From: Flavobacteriales bacterium UBA1694
GTDB taxonomy: Bacteria > Bacteroidota > Bacteroidia > Flavobacteriales > Weeksellaceae
Assembly: GCA_002319955.1 (NCBI GenBank)
Contig: DCJS01000023.1
Location: 1-10,315 of the forward strand
Direction: 5' to 3'
Length of the DNA: 10,315 nt
This document shows, piece by piece, positions 1 through 6,178 of this stretch. Under the pieces are notes generated by a model. It made no database searches, was not told the origin of the DNA, and saw only the letters and a program-made list of their open reading frames with translations. Within the stretch, counting starts at the first letter, position 1. Each line of letters begins with the position of its first letter. A program made the translations under genes and the position numbers.

Positions 1-476
1 AGGTTTTTTTCAAGGAAATCAAGTTCAAGTTCTCCCTCCGAATTCATTGGAATAACGAGAAGTTTTGCTCCTGTTCTCTCACAAAGCATTTGCCAAGGGA
101 CAATATTTGAGTGGTGCTCTAAATGAGAAATGATAATCTCATCCCCGGCCTTGAGCTCACTTGTTAATGCATAAGCTAGTAGATTCAACCCTTCAGTCGT
201 TCCTTTTGTGAATAAGACCTCGTAGTCATGCTTGGCACCAATGAACTTCTGAATTTTTTTTCGGGAATCCTCCATCGCCTGGGTCGCAATTTGGCTTAAG
301 GTATGAATGCCTCTGTGGACATTTGCGTTGTACTCAAGATAATACGTCTGCCAAGCCTCTAGAACTGACAATGGTTTTTGCGAGCTTGCGGCATTGTCTA
401 AATAGATTAGCGGCTTTGAATTGACTTCTTGCGTTAGAATAGGGAACTGCGCGCGGATGGCTTGGATATTAAACAT
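1..476 (-). CDS. sufS: SufS-type cysteine desulfurase (partial, N-terminal 158 residues)
   Basis: PLP-dependent class V aminotransferase fold enzyme that takes sulfur from L-cysteine and supplies it for Fe-S cluster assembly in the cytosol. Only the N-terminal part is inside the window; the coding frame is open to the left edge, so the PLP lysine and the catalytic cysteine cannot be checked. Visible family signatures are YLDNAASSQKP (25-35), NVHRGIHTLS (52-61), the phosphate-loop-like FTKGTTEGLNLLA (89-101) and ISHLEHHSNIVPWQML (116-131), which contains the His that stacks on PLP. The last block is very like E. coli SufS, so SufS is preferred over the IscS/NifS group; CsdA-like paralogs cannot be excluded from this fragment. 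The ATG at 476 is chosen because the family's N-terminus begins close to this point and a TAnnTTTG box lies about 21 nt upstream. Confidence 0.9.
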   Translation of the reverse strand, partial: MFNIQAIRAQFPILTQEVNSKPLIYLDNAASSQKPLSVLEAWQTYYLEYNANVHRGIHTLSQIATQAMEDSRKKIQKFIGAKHDYEVLFTKGTTEGLNLLAYALTSELKAGDEIIISHLEHHSNIVPWQMLCERTGAKLLVIPMNSEGELELDFLEKN

Positions 477-496
477 GGGTCTTATTTAGAATAGTT

Positions 497-504
497 CAAA
501 TTTA
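497..504 (-). promoter_or_regulatory. Putative sufS promoter -7 box (TAAATTTG)
   Basis: TAAATTTG on the minus strand matches the Bacteroidota consensus TAnnTTTG. The predicted start is near 490, giving a leader of about 14 nt to the sufS ATG. No TTTG -33 element sits at the usual 19-21 nt spacing, so only the -7 box supports the call. Confidence 0.45.
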
Positions 505-573
505 CGGAAATTAAAAGGAATAAGAAACCGATTTCCAAAATTAAGAATGCTCGGATGTACCTTGATTAAATAA

Positions 574-600
574 AAATGGTCTAACTGCTGTAGACCATTT
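574..600 (-). terminator. Intrinsic terminator of glyS
   Basis: A perfect 10-bp stem (AAATGGTCTA and its complement) with a 7-nt loop lies 21 nt past the glyS stop. On the minus strand it is followed by TTTATTTAA; on the plus strand no T-run follows, so it works in the glyS direction. It separates glyS from the sufS transcription unit. Confidence 0.8.
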
Positions 601-621
601 CACTTTGTATGTCGAGTTAAA

Positions 622-2163
622 TTACAGCTGCGATAAAAGCGTGCGGAAATTGGTTTTTTCATCGATTATACGTCGCAAATCTGCCACTTTTACGCGCTCT
701 TGAACCATAGTGTCACGGTCACGAAGCGTCACGGTGTGGTCAGTCAATGAGTCGTGATCTACTGTAATGCAATACGGCGTTCCCAGAGCATCATTTCGTC
801 TATAGCGTTTTCCAATACTGTCTTTTTCTTCGTAATTTAAATTGAAATCAAATTTCAAATCGTTATAGATTGATTCAGCATACTCACCAAGTCCATCTTT
901 TTTCATTAAAGGCAAAATGGCGGCTTTAATCGGAGAAAGTGCTGGAGGAAGCGATAGGACGGTGCGCTCGGAGCCGTCTTCAAGAACTTCGTCCTTAAGA
1001 CACTTAGAGAATAAAGCTAGGAATAAACGGTCAAGACCTATGGATGTCTCAACAACGTAAGGCACATAGTTTTCGTTTTTTTCAGGGTCAAAATACTGGA
1101 GTTTTTTACCTGAGAATTTTTCGTGCGCTGCTAAATCAAAATTCGTTCTCGAATGGATTCCCTCGAGTTCTTTAAATCCGAAAGGAAATTTAAATTCGAT
1201 ATCCGTCGCCGCATTGGCATAATGGGCGAGTTTTTCATGGTCGTGGAATTTGTAGCTCTCCTGACCTAGACCTAGAGCTAAGTGCCAGTTAAGGCGCTTT
1301 TTCTTCCATGCTTCAAAATGGTCGAGCTCCGTGTGCGGCTGCACAAAAAATTGCATCTCCATTTGCTCAAATTCACGCATTCTAAAAATAAATTGCCTTG
1401 CGACAATTTCGTTTCTAAAGGCCTTCCCAATCTGCGCGATTCCAAAGGGTAATTTTTGACGTGAGGTCTTTTGAACATTTAAGTAATTTACAAAGATCCC
1501 TTGAGCGGTTTCAGGTCTAAGGTATAGGTCTGTCGCATTTTCAGCCGATGCCCCTAATTTCGTCCCAAACATTAGATTGAACTGGCGCACGTCCGTCCAG
1601 TTTTTACTTCCAGAATCTGGATCCGCAATTTCTAGTTCTTCAATTAGCGCTTTTACATCTGCTAAATCGTTGTTGTCTAAAGACTTTGCCATTCGCGAAA
1701 GAATGGCTTTTTGACGCTCGCGGTAGTCTATCACCCGCGTGTTGGTGGTCTCAAAGGTGGCAAGGTCAAACGATTCACCAAATCGCTTACTTGCTTTTTC
1801 AATTTCTTTTTGTGCCTTGTCTTCAAGCTTTGCGCAGTAGTCTTCAATAAGAACGTCTGCACGGAACCGCTTTTTACTGTCCTTATTATCGATTAGTGGG
1901 TCGTTAAAGGCATCAACGTGACCGGAAGCTTTCCAAATGGTTGGATGCATCAATATTGCAGAATCAATTCCAACAATATTTTCATTTAGTTGCACCATGG
2001 CTTTCCACCAGTACTGCTTGATATTGTTTTTCAGTTCAGCGCCATTCTGCCCGTAATCGTATACGGCTGAAAGCCCGTCATAAATTTCAGAACTTTGAAA
2101 AATAAAACCATACTCTTTCGCATGGGAAACGACTTTCTTAAACGCATCTTCCTGTTTTGCCAT
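622..2163 (-). CDS. glyS: Glycyl-tRNA synthetase, single-chain class II type
   Basis: Charges tRNA-Gly with glycine using ATP in the cytosol. The 513-residue length and arrangement fit the homodimeric alpha2 GlyRS (eukaryote/archaeal-like, also usual in Bacteroidota), not the alpha2beta2 GlyQ/GlyS type. Class II motif 1 lies around HPTIWKASGHVDAF (73-86). The glycine/ATP pocket segment RPETAQGIF is at 216-224. Motif 2 is around FRNEIVARQFIFRMREFEQM (249-268) and motif 3 around ETSIGLDRLFLAL (372-384). Residues about 405-513 are the C-terminal anticodon-binding domain. Residues about 94-190 are a lysine- and glutamate-rich insertion between motif 1 and the active-site core, as is usual for the family. 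The ATG at 2163 follows a TAATTTTG box with a short leader, and the N-terminus KQEDAFKKVVSHAKEYGF is typical of the family. A terminator follows the stop, so the gene is probably monocistronic. Confidence 0.97.
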   Translation of the reverse strand: MAKQEDAFKKVVSHAKEYGFIFQSSEIYDGLSAVYDYGQNGAELKNNIKQYWWKAMVQLNENIVGIDSAILMHPTIWKASGHVDAFNDPLIDNKDSKKRFRADVLIEDYCAKLEDKAQKEIEKASKRFGESFDLATFETTNTRVIDYRERQKAILSRMAKSLDNNDLADVKALIEELEIADPDSGSKNWTDVRQFNLMFGTKLGASAENATDLYLRPETAQGIFVNYLNVQKTSRQKLPFGIAQIGKAFRNEIVARQFIFRMREFEQMEMQFFVQPHTELDHFEAWKKKRLNWHLALGLGQESYKFHDHEKLAHYANAATDIEFKFPFGFKELEGIHSRTNFDLAAHEKFSGKKLQYFDPEKNENYVPYVVETSIGLDRLFLALFSKCLKDEVLEDGSERTVLSLPPALSPIKAAILPLMKKDGLGEYAESIYNDLKFDFNLNYEEKDSIGKRYRRNDALGTPYCITVDHDSLTDHTVTLRDRDTMVQERVKVADLRRIIDEKTNFRTLLSQL

Positions 2164-2183
2164 AATTGTCTTGATAATTTGGA

Positions 2184-2191
2184 CAAAATTA
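2184..2191 (-). promoter_or_regulatory. Putative glyS promoter -7 box (TAATTTTG)
   Basis: TAATTTTG on the minus strand fits TAnnTTTG. The predicted start is near 2177, giving a leader of about 14 nt. About 20 nt upstream the sequence is T-rich (TTTA) but not an exact TTTG. Confidence 0.5.
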
Positions 2192-2272
2192 GTGAATTTA
2201 AACCGAATAAAGTTAGATTTGGTGCTTGAGCACCTTAATTTAGCCCTATGGATTTTAATTAGGTAGGGGGGA

Positions 2273-2330
2273 TTTTATGGCGCAAAACCCTAAGATAAAG
2301 TCGGTGAATTTGTAAGCTGTCGCCATAAAA
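2273..2330. repeat. Perfect 10-bp inverted repeat upstream of pyrD
   Basis: TTTTATGGCG (2273-2282) and CGCCATAAAA (2321-2330) are exact reverse complements separated by 38 nt. The right arm lies between the candidate -33 and -7 elements of the pyrD promoter. The left arm contains the ATG of a 12-codon ORF (2278-2316, ending TAA) preceded by a G-rich run at 2261-2271. The repeat could be a split operator or, if transcription starts further upstream, an RNA stem that hides that ATG. Function is not known. Confidence 0.5.
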
Positions 2331-2343
2331 AATTCTAAATTTG
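2309..2343 (+). promoter_or_regulatory. Putative pyrD promoter (TTTG / TAAATTTG)
   Basis: TTTG at 2309-2312 and TAAATTTG at 2336-2343 match the Bacteroidota -33 and -7 elements. The 23-nt gap between them is slightly longer than usual. The predicted start is near 2350, about 13 nt before the pyrD ATG. No Shine-Dalgarno sequence is visible. Confidence 0.5.
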
Positions 2344-2362
2344 TAAAATTCATTTTTTCACT

Positions 2363-3373
2363 ATGTATAAATCCGTTTTACGCCCGCTCCTTTTTAAATT
2401 AGATCCTGAAAAAGCACACCATTTAACCTTTTGGTTGGTGAAAAATTTTGGGTTTTTAGCTCCCTATATTTTAGGCAAGCCTCTTGCAGACCCTCGACTT
2501 GAGCGGGAGGTCTTTGGGCTGAAATTCAAGAACCCTGTTGGGCTTGCTGCGGGACTTGATAAGGACGCAAAGGTTTTCAATGAACTCGGAGCCCTAGGGT
2601 TCGGCTTCATTGAGATTGGAACTTTAACCCCCAAGGCACAAAGCGGAAATGAAAAAAAGCGGCTTTTTCGACTCGTGGAAGACTCGGGTATTATTAATCG
2701 AATGGGGTTTAATAACGAAGGTGTTCAGGCTGCAGTAAGACGATTAAAGTCAAACACCGGGATACTCGTGGGTGGAAATATCGGAAAAAATAAGTTAACG
2801 CCCAACGAAGAGGCTGCAACCGATTATGCATTGTGTTTTGAGGCTTTGTTTGAGGTTGTGGACTATTTTGTTGTGAATGTAAGTTCCCCTAACACGCCTA
2901 ACCTAAGGGCTTTGCAAGACCGTGAGCCTCTAACTCAGCTTCTAGAGGGTCTGCAAGCTTTAAACTTGCACAAACGCACGCCAAAACCCATTTTACTTAA
3001 AATCGCACCCGATTTATCGGATCCGCAACTGCTAGATATTATTTCAATTGTGAAAGAGACTAAAATTGCGGGTGTTATTGCAACTAACACGACGCTAGGT
3101 AGAGAAAACCTTTTATCCGAGAATCAAAAAGAGGCTGGTGGACTCTCTGGAAAACCATTGAAACAGCGCGCAACGGAGGTTATTCGATTTTTGTCACAAA
3201 AGAGCGAAGGTGCCTTTCCGATTATTGGGGTGGGGGGTATTCATAGTGCTCAAGATGCTCTGGAGAAACTGGATGCCGGCGCTGCGCTTGTGCAACTCTA
3301 TACGGGCTTTATTTATGAGGGTCCGGCCCTAATCAGAGAGATCAATAAGGCCCTTTTAGATCGATCTAAATAA
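2363..3373 (+). CDS. pyrD: Dihydroorotate dehydrogenase (quinone), class 2
   Basis: Oxidises dihydroorotate to orotate in pyrimidine synthesis and passes electrons through FMN to membrane quinones. The 336-residue length is the class 2 length. The amphipathic N-terminus (about 1-35, with LRPLLFKLDPEKAHHLTF) is the membrane/quinone tunnel segment that distinguishes class 2 from cytosolic class 1 enzymes. FMN and substrate residues are seen in GLAAGLDKDA (60-69), GFNNEG (115-120), VNVSSPNTPNLR (171-182), LLKIAPDL (211-218), ATNTT (240-244), GLSGKPL (260-266), GVGGI (289-293) and LYTGFIY (312-318). The catalytic base serine is Ser175, the same number as in E. coli PyrD. It stands alone with a predicted promoter and no other pyr gene nearby. 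Its 3' end overlaps the convergent DUF445 gene by 8 bp. Confidence 0.97.
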   Translation: MYKSVLRPLLFKLDPEKAHHLTFWLVKNFGFLAPYILGKPLADPRLEREVFGLKFKNPVGLAAGLDKDAKVFNELGALGFGFIEIGTLTPKAQSGNEKKRLFRLVEDSGIINRMGFNNEGVQAAVRRLKSNTGILVGGNIGKNKLTPNEEAATDYALCFEALFEVVDYFVVNVSSPNTPNLRALQDREPLTQLLEGLQALNLHKRTPKPILLKIAPDLSDPQLLDIISIVKETKIAGVIATNTTLGRENLLSENQKEAGGLSGKPLKQRATEVIRFLSQKSEGAFPIIGVGGIHSAQDALEKLDAGAALVQLYTGFIYEGPALIREINKALLDRSK

Positions 3374-4610
3374 AGAAATTCGCAATTGTGTAAAGAATTA
3401 GCCCTACAAGGCCACCAACAAGCGTTCCGTTCACACGGATGAATTGGAGGTCTTTTCCAACTTCCAGTTCAAGTTTTTCACTAAGTTCCTGTCCATCCCA
3501 GTTGCCCACGGTGCTTGAAATTAGCTGCGAAACTCGATGGGTGTTCTGCAATAAGTAGCGGTACGCCGTAAGTCGAACCCAGCGGTCGGTCTTTTGTTTT
3601 AAACTCTCGTCAGAAAGTAGTGCGCTTGAGAGATTTTGTAAATTTTTTTCGAGATATGTTTTTAGCGCTGAATCTGGTTTTTCTAGCTCGCTTAAAAGCG
3701 TCGTTTTTAGTGAAGCCCAAAGATCGTGGGCATAGCCTTCAAGTCGCGACTGGGTAAAAAAATGGGCCTGCATAGACTTTAGTTCTGCATTCCAATTCGC
3801 ATCGGTTTTCAACTGCGTGGAAAAAGTTTTGAGCTTTTCGGTCATAACGGCGCGCATCGGGTGCTGTAAGTCCTGTTCAATTTCTTCAAAATACTGAACC
3901 ATGCCTTGGGTAATTTTGTCGGCAATCGCGCGGTCGACAAATTTGGGTATCAAAGCAAAACTTTGCTCACTGACTCGGGACTTAATTTGGGCTGTATTCT
4001 CGGAAATATAGATTTTTACATTTCGCGCTAGGGACGTCACTATAAGCTGGTGCTGGTCTTTCTCCACCACATAGCTCAGCGCACCACTAACGACTGAGGC
4101 TAAATCTAACTTTTCAGTAAATTCTCTAGCTTTCTGAGTGATAAAAGTTTCAATTGCTCTATCATCAAGCTTTATCAGCACATCGCGCAGTAGGACCGAG
4201 CCCTCTGAGACCAGGAGTTCCTGATTCATGGGTTTGCTTAGCCAAGATCCAAGGAAGTCAGAGACTTTAATTTTGCTAATATAAGGTCGGATCGTTTGAG
4301 GGGAAAGGAAGTTACCCACCACAAAAGATCCTAGATTGTCGCCAATTTGATCTTTTTTGTTTTGAATTAAATTAGTGTGTGGGATTTTAAGTCCTAAAGG
4401 GTAATGAAATAGAGCGCTTACAGCAAACCAATCGGCCAGGGCACCCACCATAGCGGCTTCCGAAAATGCTCTAATATAGCCAAGCCAATGGGACTGGGAG
4501 TCCTTTTGTAGGACTGTAGTGGCAATGAAAATTACAGCCATTAAAACAAAAAGTCCAGTGGCGAACAGCTTGTGATTTCGGAGTTGTTTTCTTTTTTCGT
4601 TTTGAGTCAT
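3366..4610 (-). CDS. DUF445 family membrane protein (YjiN-like)
   Basis: A 414-residue protein of the DUF445 family, whose biochemical role is not established; E. coli YjiN is a relative. Residues about 14-34 form a first membrane segment. The family hallmark follows at about 49-80, where a second hydrophobic stretch contains ADWFAVSALFHYPLGLKIPH (59-78). The long middle (about 105-385) is charged and predicted mostly helical, with alternating hydrophobic spacing consistent with coiled-coil character. A C-terminal hydrophobic helix (about 395-414, GTLVGGLVGLILYTIANFF) anchors the end. This makes an inner-membrane protein with a large soluble helical domain. The start is supported by a basic N-terminus (MTQNEKRKQLRNHK) before the first segment. 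No good TAnnTTTG box is visible on its strand. Its start region overlaps the predicted -33 element of the divergent msrB promoter. Confidence 0.88.
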   Translation of the reverse strand: MTQNEKRKQLRNHKLFATGLFVLMAVIFIATTVLQKDSQSHWLGYIRAFSEAAMVGALADWFAVSALFHYPLGLKIPHTNLIQNKKDQIGDNLGSFVVGNFLSPQTIRPYISKIKVSDFLGSWLSKPMNQELLVSEGSVLLRDVLIKLDDRAIETFITQKAREFTEKLDLASVVSGALSYVVEKDQHQLIVTSLARNVKIYISENTAQIKSRVSEQSFALIPKFVDRAIADKITQGMVQYFEEIEQDLQHPMRAVMTEKLKTFSTQLKTDANWNAELKSMQAHFFTQSRLEGYAHDLWASLKTTLLSELEKPDSALKTYLEKNLQNLSSALLSDESLKQKTDRWVRLTAYRYLLQNTHRVSQLISSTVGNWDGQELSEKLELEVGKDLQFIRVNGTLVGGLVGLILYTIANFFI

Positions 4611-4633
4611 TTAGTATTATTTCACTAATTTTG
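4601..4633 (+). promoter_or_regulatory. Putative msrB promoter (TTTG-N21-TAATTTTG)
   Basis: TTTG at 4601-4604 and TAATTTTG at 4626-4633 are separated by 21 nt, the best match to the full Bacteroidota promoter in this window. The predicted start is near 4640, leaving a leader of about 51 nt. The -33 element lies inside the first codons of the divergent DUF445 gene. Confidence 0.6.
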
Positions 4634-4690
4634 AACTGTCTACGGAGTGAAGAGGAGTTAATTACAAAGCTCCAATCACCCCGCTAATTT

Positions 4691-5236
4691 ATGAAATGCT
4701 TATTAATCATAGGGAGTTTTATACTTCTGCAAGCCTGCTCGCAGAGTTATTCCCCTATTAAATCCAACGTTATGCAAGATTCTACAACAAAAAACAATCC
4801 ATACTTTTCTTTTACCGATACTGCGAAGATAAACACATCTAATGAGGAGTGGAAGCAAGTGCTTTCACCTGAACTGTACTATATAGCGCGCGAAAAAGGG
4901 ACCGAGCGTCCCTTTAGCGGGAAATACAACGAGTTCGATCAGCACGGTGATTACTTCTGTGCTGCTTGTGGAAACCACCTCTTTAAAAGCGATCAAAAAT
5001 TTGCCTCCACCTGTGGTTGGCCTAGTTTCTTTGAGGCCGATAAAGAAGGGGTCTCATACCTTCGTGATTCGACGCATGGAATGGAGCGCATCGAAGTGGT
5101 TTGCAAGAAATGTACCTCGCATCTGGGCCATGTGTTTAATGACGGTCCAAAACCCACGGGCGTTCGCTACTGCATGAATTCTGTCAGCCTGACCTTTGTT
5201 CCAGACAATGCAGACTCGCAACCGAGCGCGGAGTAA
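4691..5236 (+). CDS. msrB: Lipoprotein peptide-methionine (R)-S-oxide reductase
   Basis: Reduces the R form of methionine sulfoxide in oxidised proteins. All MsrB features are present: zinc-binding CAAC (90-93) and CKKC (138-141), the CGWPSFF block with Cys108 as the likely recycling cysteine, HLGHVFNDGP (144-153), and RYCMNSVSL (159-167) with the catalytic Cys161. The N-terminus is a lipoprotein signal peptide with lipobox LQAC (13-16), so the mature protein is predicted to be tethered at Cys16 in the periplasm or outer membrane and not to be cytosolic. Residues about 17-50 form a serine/threonine/asparagine-rich linker. No MsrA domain is fused. The electron donor is not encoded nearby. The 104-bp gap to the next plus-strand gene contains its own promoter box, so cotranscription is possible but not needed. 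Confidence 0.95.
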   Translation: MKCLLIIGSFILLQACSQSYSPIKSNVMQDSTTKNNPYFSFTDTAKINTSNEEWKQVLSPELYYIAREKGTERPFSGKYNEFDQHGDYFCAACGNHLFKSDQKFASTCGWPSFFEADKEGVSYLRDSTHGMERIEVVCKKCTSHLGHVFNDGPKPTGVRYCMNSVSLTFVPDNADSQPSAE

Positions 5237-5302
5237 GTGTTAAAACTGTTATAAAGTTCTGTTAAACTTTTTCTTATTAACGATCTGATTGTTATGATTT
5301 TA

Positions 5303-5310
5303 TAAATTTG
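5303..5310 (+). promoter_or_regulatory. Putative promoter -7 box of the L,D-transpeptidase gene (TAAATTTG)
   Basis: TAAATTTG fits TAnnTTTG. The predicted start is near 5317, about 24 nt before the ATG at 5341. No exact TTTG is found at the -33 spacing. The surrounding region carries three copies of TGTTAAA/TTTAACA (5238-5244, 5260-5266 and 5325-5331). Confidence 0.45.
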
Positions 5311-5340
5311 CTGGCGCAAATCGATTTAACATAATAGTGA

Positions 5341-6105
5341 ATGACAAAAAAAATAGTACTTGCTTTAGCTTCGGTCCTCGTGCTCAGTACCTCCTACGCA
5401 ACGACCGATTCCTCTTCCTCTCATCAGTCCATTGTTTCCACGAAGGACTCCGTCCACAGCTCAGATATTGAGCTGCTCGCTTCAATAGAATCCCCTGGGG
5501 AAACCGCCATCCTAGAATCGTATAATCGTTTTGATTTTACGGATAAACAGGTTCTTAGTTTTGAGGTGTTTGATAGGGCAATGACCGGATTTAATAACTT
5601 GAAAGAAGCAGGTGAAATAGATAAGCAAACAGCCCTTCTTACAGTTTGTGATTTTTCGAAATCGTCTAATACCAAGCGCCTTTGGGTGCTTAATACACAA
5701 ACCGGTGAAGTCCTTTTTAATGCCTTAGTGGCGCACGGCAAGAATACGGGCGAGGAATATGCACAGAATTTTTCAAACCGTGAGAGTTCCTACCAAAGCA
5801 GTCTAGGGTTTTATAAAACCGATCTGACTTACCAAGGGAGTAACGGGTACTCGTTAAAATTGCATGGTCTCGATAAAGGCTATAACGATGCTGCCTTTGA
5901 GAGGGCCATTGTGATGCACGGCGCAAACTATGTAAGCGAAGGTTTTGCTAAGCAGCACAAGCGTATTGGACGCAGCTGGGGCTGCCCCGCCGTGTCTGCA
6001 GAACTAGCTAAGCCCATAATTGACACCATAAAGAATGGAACTGTGTTATTTATCTATTACCCAGACCAGCAGTATTTAGACCAAACAGCGTGGCTTAACG
6101 CCTAA
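5341..6105 (+). CDS. Secreted murein L,D-transpeptidase catalytic domain protein (YkuD_2-like)
   Basis: A 254-residue exported protein. Residues 1-20 are a signal peptide (MTKKIVLALA followed by a hydrophobic core and SYA before TTDSSS), then a serine-rich linker to about residue 50. The catalytic part (about 110-242) resembles the YkuD_2 branch of L,D-transpeptidases. Conserved points are HGKNTG (132-137), SLGFYKT (154-160), KLHGLDKG (173-180), VMHGANY (191-197) and GRSWGCPAVS (210-219), with Cys215 as the nucleophile and His193 as the likely general base. L,D-transpeptidases make 3-3 peptidoglycan cross-links or attach proteins to peptidoglycan; which reaction this branch performs is uncertain, and some members may be hydrolases. 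It is followed by a strong terminator. With the NlpC/P60 gene in the same window, this is one of two predicted cell-wall enzymes. Confidence 0.88.
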   Translation: MTKKIVLALASVLVLSTSYATTDSSSSHQSIVSTKDSVHSSDIELLASIESPGETAILESYNRFDFTDKQVLSFEVFDRAMTGFNNLKEAGEIDKQTALLTVCDFSKSSNTKRLWVLNTQTGEVLFNALVAHGKNTGEEYAQNFSNRESSYQSSLGFYKTDLTYQGSNGYSLKLHGLDKGYNDAAFERAIVMHGANYVSEGFAKQHKRIGRSWGCPAVSAELAKPIIDTIKNGTVLFIYYPDQQYLDQTAWLNA

Positions 6106-6123
6106 GCTACAAAGCTTAAAGCC

Positions 6124-6165
6124 AAATAGAGCCCCAAATTAAGTTGGGGCTCTATTTTTTTTATT
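6124..6165 (+). terminator. Strong intrinsic terminator between convergent genes
   Basis: A perfect 14-bp stem (arms 6124-6137 and 6144-6157, core GAGCCCCAA) with a 6-nt loop is followed on the plus strand by a run of T with one break (to 6165). It ends the L,D-transpeptidase transcript. On the minus strand it lies 22 nt past the receptor stop with an A/T-rich arm but a short T tract, so it may act weakly in both directions. Confidence 0.9.
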
Positions 6166-6178
6166 TATACTGTTTGGT

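Noticed and set aside
477..621. Possible riboswitch or small RNA gene between sufS and glyS
   Set aside because: The only structure is the glyS terminator; the sufS leader is predicted at about 14 nt, too short for a riboswitch.
2221..2234. Hairpin GGTGC-TTGA-GCACC between glyS and pyrD
   Set aside because: Only five base pairs, no T-run, and it lies upstream of both divergent genes, so a terminator role is not supported.
4947..5177. Second open frame inside msrB on the same strand
   Set aside because: It is an out-of-frame reading of the MsrB catalytic domain, whose motifs are all in the main frame.
5253..5270. AAAGTT/AACTTT hairpin with following T-rich stretch after msrB
   Set aside because: The six-pair stem has only one G-C pair and is too weak to call an intrinsic terminator; it overlaps a TGTTAAA motif.
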